Positions 35,038 through 44,700 of a DNA stretch of 64,000 nucleotides are shown piece by piece (position 1 is the stretch's first letter; each line of letters begins with the position of its first letter). Made by a program: the position numbers and the translations under genes. The notes under the pieces were generated by a model. It had not been told where the DNA came from and did no database searches. It worked only from the letters and a program-made list of their open reading frames with translations. Origin of the DNA: Rhodoferax sp. OV413 (lineage in GTDB: Bacteria; Pseudomonadota; Gammaproteobacteria; Burkholderiales; Burkholderiaceae_C); contig NZ_FNJA01000009.1 in NCBI RefSeq assembly GCF_900104385.1, forward strand, positions 62,001-126,000, written 5' to 3'.

Positions 35038-36042
35038 ATGCATGCTGTCCAACTCACCGCCCATTCCCTCAGCGCTTTTCAAAGTACCGAGCTGCCCGAC
35101 CCGCAGGCCAGCTATGGCGAGGTGCTGGTGCGCATGCGCGCCGCCACGCTGAATTACGCCGACGTGGCCGTGGCCACCGGCGCCTTCCCCGGCGCCACGT
35201 TCCCGATGGTTCCGGTTGCCGACGGTGCGGGCGAGATCGCGGCCCTGGGCGCAGGCGTCAGCGGCTGGGCGGTGGGCGACCGCGTGGTGCCGCACTTCAT
35301 GCCCGGCTGGCAGGACGGCCCAATGACGCCGCGCAAGGTGGCCGCCATGCGCGGCATCAGCTTGCCGGGTTCGCTGGCCGACTACGTGGCCGTGCCCGCC
35401 CACAGCCTGGTCGCCTTGCCCGCGCACCTGGATTTCGTCCAGGGTGCGGCGTTGCCCATCGCCGCCACCACCGCCTGGAACGCCGTGCGTTCGGCCTCGC
35501 TGCGCCCAGGGTCGGTAATCTTGCTGCTGGGCACCGGCGGCGTCAGCATCTTTGCCTTGCAGTTCGCCAAGGCCTCGGGTGCCACGGTGATCCTGGCTTC
35601 GTCTTCCGACGCAAAGCTGGAACGCGCACGCCAGCTGGGTGCCGACCACTTGATCAACTACCGCGCCACCCCCGCCTGGGACGCCGAAGTGCTGAAACTT
35701 ACTGACGGGCGCGGTGTCGACCTGGTGGTGGAAACGGTGGGCGAGGCCACCATTGCCCGCTCGCTGAACGCCACCGCCATGGGCGGCACGGTGTTCACCG
35801 TGGGCATCCTCACCGGCACCGCGGCGTCGATTGACCTGCTGCCCGTCATCGTCAAGGGCTTGCGCATCGTCGGCAACAGCACCGGATCGGTGGCCGACCT
35901 GGCCGAAGCCACCCGCGCCATCGCCGCCCACCGCATCGTGCCGGTGATCGACCGGGTCTTCGGCATCGCCGACACCAGTGCTGCCTATACCGAGCTCAGC
36001 GCCGGCGGGCGACATTTCGGCAAGCTGGCCATCGTGCACTGA
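35038..36042 (+). CDS. Zinc-type alcohol dehydrogenase-like (MDR family) oxidoreductase
   Basis: The 334-residue protein has the medium-chain dehydrogenase layout: a GroES-like N-terminus with LNYADVAVATGAFPGATFPM and VADGAGEIAALG, and a Rossmann domain with the cofactor loop LLLGTGGVSIFALQFAK near 160-176. The structural-zinc Cys cluster and the usual catalytic Cys are absent, as in the quinone-reductase-like branch, so it is probably zinc-independent and NADPH-dependent. The substrate is unknown. It is divergent from its likely LysR regulator. A 3' fragment of a close paralogue lies at 40835-41150. Confidence 0.85.
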   Translation: MHAVQLTAHSLSAFQSTELPDPQASYGEVLVRMRAATLNYADVAVATGAFPGATFPMVPVADGAGEIAALGAGVSGWAVGDRVVPHFMPGWQDGPMTPRKVAAMRGISLPGSLADYVAVPAHSLVALPAHLDFVQGAALPIAATTAWNAVRSASLRPGSVILLLGTGGVSIFALQFAKASGATVILASSSDAKLERARQLGADHLINYRATPAWDAEVLKLTDGRGVDLVVETVGEATIARSLNATAMGGTVFTVGILTGTAASIDLLPVIVKGLRIVGNSTGSVADLAEATRAIAAHRIVPVIDRVFGIADTSAAYTELSAGGRHFGKLAIVH

Positions 36043-36065
36043 GCCCGGACCTGAAGGCTTACGAG

Positions 36066-36121
36066 AAATCGGGCGCTAGCGCAGATAGTCTCTGCGCTAA
36101 AAGCTATTTTTTATATAGCAA
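36066..36121 (+). repeat. Dispersed two-hairpin repeat after the oxidoreductase gene
   Basis: The text aaatcgggcgctagcgcaga, then tctgcgctaaaagctatttt and ttatatagcaa, is a full copy with central arms tagcgcaga / tctgcgcta. Confidence 0.82.
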
Positions 36122-36190
36122 TCAGCGTAGGCCAACGCACTATGCCCCCGTAGCAAGATGCGGCTTAGGCGAGCGCTTAGACTGCCGGGC

Positions 36191-36703
36191 ATGTACTTGA
36201 ATTACGAACCCGACGACTTGGACGTCAAAATTTCGGAGTTGCTGGTCGCCACCAGCGACTCCGCCGACCCCGAACTTCCGGCAGCCGTACCCGAGGTTCT
36301 GAAATTGCTGCGCACCTGCCTGGGCATGGACGTAGCCTTCGTGTCCCAAATCGCCGACCAGCGCCGTACCTTCATGGCGGTGGACCAGGTGCCGGACTTC
36401 CCGCTGCTGGAGGCCGGCATGTCCGACCCGGTCGAAGAAAGCTGGTGCCAGCGGGTTGTCGAAGGCCGCTTGCCCGAGCGGATGGAAGATGCGGCCGCCT
36501 ACGTCGCATCCGGGCAGGCGCCCGACCCCGGATTCCCCATCGGCACCCACCTAAGTACGCCCGTGCGCCTCTCCGGCGGCACGGTGTACGGCACCTTGTG
36601 CTGCTTCAGCCGCGGCATCCGTACCGAAGCCGACATCGACCGCCTGCGGTACACGGCCAGCCTGCTCGCAGCCCGGCTGGCGCCGGGGCCGGTCGCACCT
36701 TAG
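36191..36703 (+). CDS. GAF domain protein
   Basis: This 170-residue soluble protein is essentially one GAF domain (about 22-165). Conserved patches are LGMDVAFVSQI, SWCQRVVEGRLPE and THLSTPVRLSGGTVYGTLCC, the last being the typical GAF core strand. No output domain is attached. The ligand is unknown. It ends 21 bp from the end of the convergent sensor kinase gene. Confidence 0.8.
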   Translation: MYLNYEPDDLDVKISELLVATSDSADPELPAAVPEVLKLLRTCLGMDVAFVSQIADQRRTFMAVDQVPDFPLLEAGMSDPVEESWCQRVVEGRLPERMEDAAAYVASGQAPDPGFPIGTHLSTPVRLSGGTVYGTLCCFSRGIRTEADIDRLRYTASLLAARLAPGPVAP

Positions 36704-36724
36704 CGGCAGCATCGCAGGCTTTAC

Positions 36725-38107
36725 TCAGCCCCCTGCTGTAGCCGCTACCGGCATCGTCGCCACAAACACGCAGCCACCGCCGCTGCGCTGGTGCAGCGCG
36801 ATGTCGCCGCCCATGCGCACGCATGCCTGGCGGACGATGGCCAAACCCAAGCCGGTGCCTGACACCGACGCCAATGCGGACGTGCCCCGGTAAAAGCGCT
36901 CGAACACCAGCGCGTGCTCGTGTGCCGGGATGCCGGGGCCGCTGTCGGCGACCGTCAGCTGCAGTGCGCCGTCGCGCCAGGCCAGTGTCAGCGTGACCTC
37001 GCCCGCGCCGCCCGCGTACTTCACGGCGTTGTCCAGCAGATTGCGCAACACGGATTCGTACAGGGCGACGGGCAACGCCAGGGGCAGGCTGTCCGGCGCG
37101 TCCAGGATGAGCTCTACGCCCAGGCTGGCCGCATGGGGCGTGGCTTGCGCCAGGTGTTGCCGGGTCAGATCGGCGACATCGACAGACTGGGCTGGCGCGT
37201 GGGTCGCCGCGTCCATGGTCGCCAGTTCCAGCAGTTGCTGCACCAGGTGCGAGCCGCGGGCCACGGCCTGCTGCAAGTGCTGGCTGGCTTCCGCGCGCTC
37301 CCGGAGATCGGTGGTCCGGGACAGCACGTGGGCCTGGGCGCTGATCACCGCGAGCGGGGTTCTCAGCTCATGGGCTGCGTCGTGCACGAACGAGCGTTCA
37401 CGGGCCACCTTGCCCCGCAGTTGCAACAGCATGTCTTCTAACGCGATCACCAGCGGCGTCAGTTCGGCGTAGCGCGGCAGCACGCCCAGCGGCGACAAGT
37501 CCCCGGCTGCGCGCTGCTCTATGGCCTGGCCCAGCATGCGCAAGGGCTTGAGGCCGCGCGTCGCAGCGATCCACACTGGGAGCAGCACAAACGGAAAAGC
37601 CACCAAAAACGGCAGCGCCAGCGAATCGAATATCCACTGCAGCACCCACTGCGTGCTGACCTGTGGTTCGGCCATCCACAGCTGCCAGCGGCCGGATGGG
37701 CCGGTAAACAGCCAGTAGGCTTGGCCGTTCAAGTGGGTGTCTACGACCTGGCCGGACGCGCCCTGCAATGTCTGGCCGGCGATGGGCGGCGATGCAAAAA
37801 GCTCTTGCCCGTCCGTTGAGCGCAGTTGGAACAGCAGGTCTCCTGGCAGCTGGCTGTCTTGGCGTCGCACCGCGTTGAACTGTTGGGCCGTAACCTGCAC
37901 CGCGTTGATAGCAAGCTCGTCGCGTGCGATGCCGGCCAGCGCATCCAGCAGGCCGCGGCCCGCCTGCTGCAAACCGGAATGGGTGCGCACGTTGGCGCGA
38001 AAATCCAGGTAGGTATAGGTCGCCACCGCGCACCAAGCCAGCGCGAACGCCAGCAACAGCGCGGCCACGATGCGGCGTACCAGGGTGGGTGTGAACAGCG
38101 CCTTCAC
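36725..38107 (-). CDS. Sensor histidine kinase (QseC/PmrB-like)
   Basis: The 460-residue protein has two transmembrane helices (about 11-33 and 160-182) around a periplasmic domain. HAMP and dimerisation regions follow, with the phosphorylated His246 in HDAAHELRTPLAV. The ATPase domain has N-box LLDNAVKYAGG, GPGIPAHE and GTGLGLAIV. It starts with GTG at 38107, overlapping the stop of the response regulator gene by 4 bp, so the pair is translationally coupled. The signal is unknown. Confidence 0.92.
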   Translation of the reverse strand: MKALFTPTLVRRIVAALLLAFALAWCAVATYTYLDFRANVRTHSGLQQAGRGLLDALAGIARDELAINAVQVTAQQFNAVRRQDSQLPGDLLFQLRSTDGQELFASPPIAGQTLQGASGQVVDTHLNGQAYWLFTGPSGRWQLWMAEPQVSTQWVLQWIFDSLALPFLVAFPFVLLPVWIAATRGLKPLRMLGQAIEQRAAGDLSPLGVLPRYAELTPLVIALEDMLLQLRGKVARERSFVHDAAHELRTPLAVISAQAHVLSRTTDLRERAEASQHLQQAVARGSHLVQQLLELATMDAATHAPAQSVDVADLTRQHLAQATPHAASLGVELILDAPDSLPLALPVALYESVLRNLLDNAVKYAGGAGEVTLTLAWRDGALQLTVADSGPGIPAHEHALVFERFYRGTSALASVSGTGLGLAIVRQACVRMGGDIALHQRSGGGCVFVATMPVAATAGG

Positions 38108-38778
38108 GGAACCAGCATGTAGCCAACACCGCGCACGGTCTTGATGCGCTCGGCACCCACCTTGCGCCGCAGATTCGACACATGCACCTCGATCAGCCCG
38201 AAGTCCAGGGGCTCGCCCAAGGGCTCCAGCCGGCGGGCCAGCGTGCCCTTGACCACCACCGCGTTGGGTTCACGGGCCAGCTCCAGCAGCAGCTGAAATT
38301 CACGGGGCGACAAGGCCAGCGCTTCGCCGCTCAGCCGCGCGCGGTGGCTGCGCGGCTCTATCTCCAGATCGCCCACCGACCAGACATCGCTGGCTTGCTT
38401 GGCACAGCGCCGCAGAACGGCGCGCAGGCGGGACGCCAGTTCCTCAGGGGCAAAGGGTTTCACGATGAAGTCGTCTGCCCCGTTGTCGAGCCCGGCCAGG
38501 CGCTCCGCCAGCGCTTCTCGGGCGGTGATGATGATGACGGGCACCTGGGCCTTCAGGGATGTGTGGGATGTCTGGCGGCGCCATTGGGTGAGGAGGTCCA
38601 GGCCGTAGCCGTCGGGCAGGGACAGGTCCAGCAAGACGCAGTCGAAGCCCTCTTCTTCCAGCGTACGTGGTGCGTCCGCGGCGCGCCTGCGCCACTCGCT
38701 GCTGATGCCTTCCAGCTTCAGGGACTTCTGCAAGGCGGGCCCCAAGTCCAGGTCGTCTTCGATCAGCAATACGTGCAT
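38104..38778 (-). CDS. OmpR-family response regulator
   Basis: The 224-residue protein has a receiver domain with acidic pocket Asp8/Asp9, phosphoacceptor Asp51 in CVLLDLSLPDG, and the Lys in DFIVKPF. A C-terminal winged helix ends in TVRGVGYMLVP. The ATG at 38778 gives the standard start MHVLLIEDDL. It is transcribed first in an operon with the sensor kinase. DNA targets are not visible; autoregulation is common in the family. Confidence 0.93.
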   Translation of the reverse strand: MHVLLIEDDLDLGPALQKSLKLEGISSEWRRRAADAPRTLEEEGFDCVLLDLSLPDGYGLDLLTQWRRQTSHTSLKAQVPVIIITAREALAERLAGLDNGADDFIVKPFAPEELASRLRAVLRRCAKQASDVWSVGDLEIEPRSHRARLSGEALALSPREFQLLLELAREPNAVVVKGTLARRLEPLGEPLDFGLIEVHVSNLRRKVGAERIKTVRGVGYMLVP

Positions 38779-38891
38779 GCGGTGGATTGTCGGCGACCCA
38801 GCTTTGGCTAAGCCAAAGGTTGGTGGTTCAAAAATGCGCACGGTCCACCGGAACCGTCTTCGCTCCTCAACTTTGCAAAACCCAAACCACC

Positions 38892-40067
38892 ATGCAACAT
38901 CCCCCCATCCCATGGCCGCAACGCATTCCCGCGGCGATGGCCAGGCTCACTTTAAGCGCCTGCTGCGCCGCATTGCTCAGCCTGGGTGGATGCGGTGGTG
39001 GCGCCGAGGACACCGCCAGCGTGGCGGCACCGCAAGGCTACGCCAGCCGCTGCCAGCTGCCGCCCGGTGTATCCCACGCCCTGCTGCTACCGGCGCCCAC
39101 CGGGGAGCACTGCATAGGCAAGGCCGGATTCCGCTTGCTGGACACCGCACGCGCAGAGGCCTACACGGCCGAAGAAAGCGACCTGCGGGAGGTGAGCGTC
39201 CAGGTCTGGTACCCCACGGCCACCACTGCCGGGGGTGCGCGGGCCGATTATTTGGAGCCGGCCATCGCCGCGTTGGTGAAGGCACAACTGGCTATCCCGT
39301 CCACTGCTGCCGATGTACTGACGAATGCCAAATCGGGGACTCCGCTGCAGCCGGGGAGTGTCTACCCGGTGGTCATTTTCTCGCCTGGATATGGCATGGT
39401 GGCGGAAGCCTACTCCGCCCTGCTGGAAGACCTGGCCAGCCACGGCATCGTCGTGGTGGCGGTGGACCACCCCTACATCTCAGGCGTCACGCCCCTGGCC
39501 AACGGGCAGCTGGCGCAGGCCCTGGCCGGGCCTGCCAGCGGACAAGCCTTGCCGGCATTTCTGGACGGCGCAGTGGCCACGCTGGTGGCGGACCAGCGCT
39601 ATGTGCTGGACTGGTTGCAGGGCCCGAACACGGGCCTGCTGGCTGGCCACCTGGATCTGGCACGTATCGGGCTCATGGGGCATTCCATCGGCGGCGCGGC
39701 CGCGGTCCAGACTGCACGGTCTGATGCCCGCGCAAAGGCCGGCTTGGATATCGACGGCACCGTCTACGGCGGCACGGCGGACCCGTGGCCCAAACCCCTG
39801 ATGTTCCTGCTGGCCTCCAACCACGTGGGAGACCCAACCATAGACGCGGTGCTACAGCTGGCCACGGGAGCGACCCGCAGCGTCACGGTGCCAGATGCAG
39901 GGCATCTGGACTTCAGCGATCTGAAATGGCTGTTCAATTTTTATGCGCCAGGCCTTTCGCCGAGCGCGCTGGCTGCGCAGGGTTTGGGCACCATCGAGGC
40001 ATCGAAAGCCCTGCAAGCCACGCGGCAGGAAAGCTTGTCTTTTCTTCAGCAGTTCGTCGGGCGTTGA
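38892..40067 (+). CDS. Lipoprotein alpha/beta-hydrolase (PAF acetylhydrolase-like)
   Basis: The 391-residue product has an N-terminal signal ending in the lipobox-like LLSLGGC (Cys near residue 34), so it is probably a lipid-anchored envelope protein. The hydrolase nucleophile is in GLMGHSIGGAAAV (GxSxG), and the oxyanion region is VVIFSPGYGMVAEAYSAL. The likely catalytic His is in VPDAGHLDFSD. This pattern resembles platelet-activating-factor acetylhydrolase and related esterases. Substrate is unknown. A start at 38937 would give a shorter, more standard signal peptide and is equally plausible. It is divergent from the response regulator gene. Confidence 0.78.
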   Translation: MQHPPIPWPQRIPAAMARLTLSACCAALLSLGGCGGGAEDTASVAAPQGYASRCQLPPGVSHALLLPAPTGEHCIGKAGFRLLDTARAEAYTAEESDLREVSVQVWYPTATTAGGARADYLEPAIAALVKAQLAIPSTAADVLTNAKSGTPLQPGSVYPVVIFSPGYGMVAEAYSALLEDLASHGIVVVAVDHPYISGVTPLANGQLAQALAGPASGQALPAFLDGAVATLVADQRYVLDWLQGPNTGLLAGHLDLARIGLMGHSIGGAAAVQTARSDARAKAGLDIDGTVYGGTADPWPKPLMFLLASNHVGDPTIDAVLQLATGATRSVTVPDAGHLDFSDLKWLFNFYAPGLSPSALAAQGLGTIEASKALQATRQESLSFLQQFVGR

Positions 40068-40108
40068 GAAAATGGATGGAATCAGACTTTGGAGCCGTAC
40101 CTGCCCTG

Positions 40109-40543
40109 TCAGCCCCATTGCATATGGTAGGTGGCATCGTCTTCGTGCACGACTTTGAAACCCAAGCGGTCGTAGAGGCGCTTTGCGGGGTTGATCTTTA
40201 TGACTTTCAGCAGCACATGCTTGTTGGCGCTTTTTGCCCGAGCCGTTTCTTGGGCCAGCACAGCTGAACCTACCCCGAGCCCTTGGAATTCGGGCCTGAG
40301 AAAAATGGTTCGCACCCCATGGCTTTGCGCGCTCTCTTCGACATACAACGCCCCGGCGTTCTGCCCGTCAACGCAAATCAAGTTGAATTTATGCACCGGC
40401 AAATTGGCCCAAAAGCCGTCGCGCTGAAACTCTTCGTTCCATCCCCAAGCCCACTCCACATATTCGCGCATGGAGGCTCTGAAGGCTTCAAAGATGAAGT
40501 CTTTATCTAGCTCGGATGCGGGGTGGAGTGAGAAGGCGGTCAT
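40109..40543 (-). CDS. GNAT-family N-acetyltransferase
   Basis: The 144-residue protein has the acetyl-CoA loop PEFQGLGVGSAVLAQE near 84-99 and the motif B region NPAKRLYDRLGFKVV. The substrate is unknown. It is the last intact backbone gene before the rearranged segment, and repeat copy 40638 lies about 95 bp beyond its start. Confidence 0.82.
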   Translation of the reverse strand: MTAFSLHPASELDKDFIFEAFRASMREYVEWAWGWNEEFQRDGFWANLPVHKFNLICVDGQNAGALYVEESAQSHGVRTIFLRPEFQGLGVGSAVLAQETARAKSANKHVLLKVIKINPAKRLYDRLGFKVVHEDDATYHMQWG

Positions 40544-40637
40544 AAGGTCTGAGCGTAGCCGACCGCAACAGCGCCAGAAAGTTATTGTGCTGTTACGTGC
40601 ACATCCCGGAGGATACTACCTGAAAAACCTACGGATC

Positions 40638-40693
40638 AAATCGACCGCCAGCGCAGGTATTACCTGCGCTGTCAGCTACTATTTAAATAGCAA
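40638..40693 (+). repeat. Dispersed two-hairpin repeat, left flank of the rearranged segment
   Basis: The copy has a perfect centre (gcgcaggtattacctgcgc) and a perfect tail hairpin (ctatttaaatag). It runs straight into a copy of the xylA 3' end, exactly as the copy at 45938-45993 does, so a direct repeat of about 120 bp flanks 5.2 kb. Confidence 0.85.
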
Positions 40694-40696
40694 ACC

Positions 40697-40812
40697 TCAA
40701 ATAAACGCGTTCAGCAGGTTCTCCATGTACTCCTGCCGTCCGAACACCGGCCGTGGACCGGCACCGTATCTCGATGCTGCCGAAGATTCCCAGCTTATGG
40801 CGGTGGCGGTGG
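40697..40812 (-). pseudogene. xylA 3'-end fragment (rearranged)
   Basis: Positions 40697-40760 repeat the xylA end at 45997-46063 and still encode [14 protein letters not shown] on the minus strand. Positions about 40768-40812 match a second xylA piece near 46424-46470 (tcgatgctgccgaagat shared), so roughly 360 bp of xylA are missing between the pieces. It cannot encode an enzyme. Confidence 0.8.
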
Positions 40813-40834
40813 CGGTTGCGTGCGCGAATCTGGT

Positions 40835-41150
40835 GTGGAGACGGTGGGCGAGGCCACCATCGCGCGCTCGCTCAACGCCACTGCCATGGACGGCACGGTA
40901 TTCACCGTGGGCATCCTCACCGGCACCGCGGCTTCGATGGATCGGCTGCCCGTCATCGTCAAAGGCTTGCGCATTGTCGGCAACAGCACCGACTCCGTGG
41001 CCGACCTGGCCGAAGCCACCCGCGCGATTGCAGCCCGCCGCATCGTGCCGGTGATCGACCGGGTCTTCGGGATCGTCGACACCAGCGCCGCCTATACCGA
41101 GCTCAGCGCCGGTGGACGGCATTTCGGCAAGCTGGCTATCGTGCATTGAG
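40835..41150 (+). pseudogene. 3' fragment of an MDR oxidoreductase gene
   Basis: The frame encodes VGEATIARSLNATAMDGTVF through the terminal GGRHFGKLAIVH, nearly identical to the last 104 residues of the intact oxidoreductase at 35038-36042, with scattered substitutions such as MDRLP for IDLLP. The N-terminal two thirds are absent and there is no plausible start, so it is a dead fragment or a piece from a related strain. Confidence 0.88.
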
Positions 41151-41361
41151 CTACGACCACTACCCACGTCTAGAAACACCGTGGAGCCAACTCAACCGGC
41201 CGCAGGTGTTGCCCCCTGGGCGCTGCCACACGCTGGGCAGCTCATGGAGCCGGCCGTCGGCAAGATGGATGTGACGCCGCTGCCGGCGCGGAACTAGGTG
41301 TTCACCCATTAAAACCCGAGCGCCGAACCGCACCAGTTTGTAGCCCTGGGGATTCAAGGAG

Positions 41362-41416
41362 AACCGGACACTGGCGTAGGTAATATCTGCGCTAGAAGCT
41401 ATATTTACGATAGCAA
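41362..41416 (+). repeat. Dispersed two-hairpin repeat inside the rearranged segment
   Basis: The text ggacactggcgtaggtaata, then tctgcgctagaagctatatt and tacgatagcaa, is a full copy. It is joined to a decayed LysR 3' end, as at 33989-34156. Confidence 0.75.
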
Positions 41417-41427
41417 TCTACGACGCG

Positions 41428-41528
41428 TTGGCTGAACCGCTTGCCCGGGAAATCCACAAAGCTGCGCATCTGGGCGAGTGGTAGCGCTCGAACAGGTAGG
41501 ACCACGCTCATCGACCAGCTGGGCAGCA
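41428..41528 (-). pseudogene. Decayed LysR 3'-end fragment
   Basis: The plus-strand text aaatccacaaagctgcgcat, then gtggtagcgctcg and accacgctcatcga, follows the end of the LysR gene at 34057-34156 with several small indels that break the frame. Together with the preceding repeat it duplicates about 165 bp of that locus. The stretch 41151-41361 before it and 41529-41788 after it contain nothing I can identify. Confidence 0.75.
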
Positions 41529-41788
41529 AATCAGGGGAGCCCAGCTAGCCACCCCGTCCCGCGAAACTGACTGCGGGCAGCACGTCAAACATTGCTGCCG
41601 TACAGCACTGCATACAGAATCAAGTGGGATTCAACGCAGCGTGCACTTCTTTCCCGAACCCTGAGATGTCGCGATTCTTCTCATATATTTCTTACCGCAC
41701 CCGAACTCCGAGGGAAGATGCAGGCCGCTTCCATCAACCCATCTTTATCGCTTGGAAAAATCCTGCGAAAACCAATCATCCGTCAACA

Positions 41789-44700
41789 ATGATTTTCGAT
41801 ATCTCACCCGCTCAAGTTGAACGCCTTGGCAGCATGCAACTCGTCGAACTTTTACGGAAGCTGCTTCATGCCGAAGCGCAAGACGCCGGGATCAGCCTCC
41901 GAAGCGTCTCTGTCCCCTTGCAAATCACGATTGCGGATGGAGGGGAAGACGCTCGGGTGAGTTGGAGCGGCGGAAATGGGGACACCGATTACTTCCCTTG
42001 CAGGTTGAATGTATTTCAGTCCAAAGCGACAGATCCCGGTCCGGCCGGCTGGAAGAAGGAGGTCTGGTCAAAGGCCTCGCAGAAAGATGGCATGCCACGT
42101 GAGTTGAATGATGCTGTGAAGGCGGCCATCGCCGACCGCGGCGCCTACATAGGATTCACTTCGTCAGTGATCGCCGGAAATAAGCTCAGCCGGAGACTTA
42201 CCGGGATCAAAGATGGCATTCTGGAGGCTGGAGAGAATCCAGATACCCTCTCCTTCATAGACATTTACGACGCCAACAAGATCGCAGCATGGGCCGGCCA
42301 ACATCCGGCTGTCGCGATTTGGCTGAATGAAGACCAGTTCGGTCTTTCCTTGGGTGGATTCCAAACGGTTCACGGTTGGGGAAAGCTCGCCGATTTCTCT
42401 ACGACAAGGCTTGTAGAAGATGCGGCGCCCCGGTATGCCATTTGCGGCAACGGCCAGGGTGAAACTAGCAATAAGCTGAATGCGCATCAAGCGAAGGAGC
42501 GGATCTTTGATCACGTCGCCATGCCGAAGCGATGTGTACGAGTTATCGGACCATCAGGCATAGGCAAGTCCCGCTTCGTGTATGAATTATTCCGTGACGC
42601 GACCACCGTAGAAAGACTCGTCGTGGGGGTGTCGGCAATCTACTGCGACTTTCGAAGCGTTGGACAAGCGCGCCTTCACCACGTGATCGAAGCATTGGCC
42701 AATAGGGGCGCTTCGGCCCTCGTGGTTGTCGATGAATGCCCGCGCGAATCAGCGGCTGCTCTTGTCAATATCGTATCCAGCACAAATAGCCGACTGCGTC
42801 TGATCACTGTCGATATCGACGATCGCCCAATCGAAACTGAGAATCTTCTCAACATTTCGGTATCGCGAAGTGATGACGCGCTCGTTGAAGGCATCATCCG
42901 GCAAAGGGCCCCGGAAGCCGACGGCACGACGATTTCGTACCTCAAGAATCTGTGTGGCGGATTTCCACGCATCGCCGTCCTCGCCACGGACAACCATTTG
43001 GGTGGCCTGCCAGCACTCAGGTCCATAGAAGACGTTGTCGAACGGGTCGTGGTGGGGTGTGGCCTTAGCGACCGGGATCAATTGCGAGCCATCGAATGCC
43101 TAGCATTGTTCGAGCGTGTGGGTGCGGAGGGGGAGGTAGCCGGACAGCTCGATCTTGTCGCAGAGCAATTAGTGCGACAGTCTGGGGACGAAATGTATGA
43201 GCATTTGTCCGCCGCGTCGAAGCATCAACTTATCGATCGACGCAACCGATTTTTCCTCGCCCAGCCGCTCCCGATCGCCGCATTCCTTGGTGCCCGACGG
43301 ATCGATCTTCTGCGCGTAGAAACTATCTTGACGTTCATCGCTGCGGCCCCGAACCAGCTCATTCTTTCCTTTTTCCGACGGTGGCGATATTTCGATCTGA
43401 CGCGGACCGCCGCAACAGTGACTGAAAGGCTATTGGGACTCGAAGGGCGCTTCGGCTCACTAGAGGTTCTGAGTTCCGAATACGGCGCCGAATGCCTAGA
43501 CGCTTTATCGCACGTTGCACCGGACACCGCCGCAGAAACTATCCACCGCGTCTTTGGCGAACTGCCACTTGACGAGCTACAGAAGATCTCGGGTGGAAGG
43601 CGTCATCTCGTTTGGACGCTTGAGAGACTCGCTTTTCGCCGCCAATCATTCCGCGTCGCAGCACCCCTACTTATGCGTCTCGCCGCGGTCGAGACGGAGA
43701 GTTTTAGCAATAATGCGACAGGTCAGTTCACACAGTTGTTCCAGTTGGAACTCAGTGGTACTGAGGCAGAGCCCGGAGAAAAATTCGCTGTCATTGAAGA
43801 TGGCATCGCATCTGGTGAGGAGCGAATCATTGCTGTGTGCATCGAAGCGCTCGCAAAAAGTCTGACCCGTCTGAATTTCTCTCGATCCGGAGGCGCGGAG
43901 GAAATTGGCAGCCAACCTCCCTTGCGCGATTGGCACGCCAAAACCTGGGGCGAGACGTTCGATTTTCATCGCCGAGGCCTGACTGCGCTCGAACGGATTC
44001 GCACCACGCACAAGTCCTTGGAGGGTCGCTGCGAAGAAGTTCTTGCCGCCAGTTTAAGAGAAATAATCTGCGAGCCCCTCGCTGACGACGTAGAGGCTGC
44101 CGTGAGCGCCATCGTGCACATACGGGGGATATGGTTCGAAGGAATCGAGGCGGTTGGGCAGTGGCTCTACTTCGATCGGAAAGACCATCCGGCGGAACTT
44201 CAAAACCGAGTTAGGGAGCTTTACGATAAGTTGATGCCCACTGACGCGGTACATCTCGCCCTACTCTATACAAAGCTCTGGTCAAGCGACCTCCACGATC
44301 CTGATCTGGAATACGGTCGGAGCGACGATACAACTCAGGATTTTGAGTATTCGTCGAGAAAAGCAAAGGATATGGCTGTATTAATCGCACGGGACAATGA
44401 ACTGGTAGTGCGTTCCGTGCGGGAGATGGCGTCTCAAGAACTCAAGAACGCCTACCCATTTGCATACGAATTGGCCAAAAACATCGCGGAACCAGTGGCG
44501 ACGTTCAAGCTAGCGATCGATGTAATTAGCCGCTCGAATAATTTGCACGGAATCGGGTTCCTTCGGGGATTGCTAGGGAGCATCGACGACAGGGACAGCC
44601 ACGTTGCTGACGAATGTATCAACCTGGCACTTGCCTGCCAAGCCCTGAAATCCGAGACCCTCAATATCCGCACAGCAGTAAAAGTTACTGTGGAACGGCT

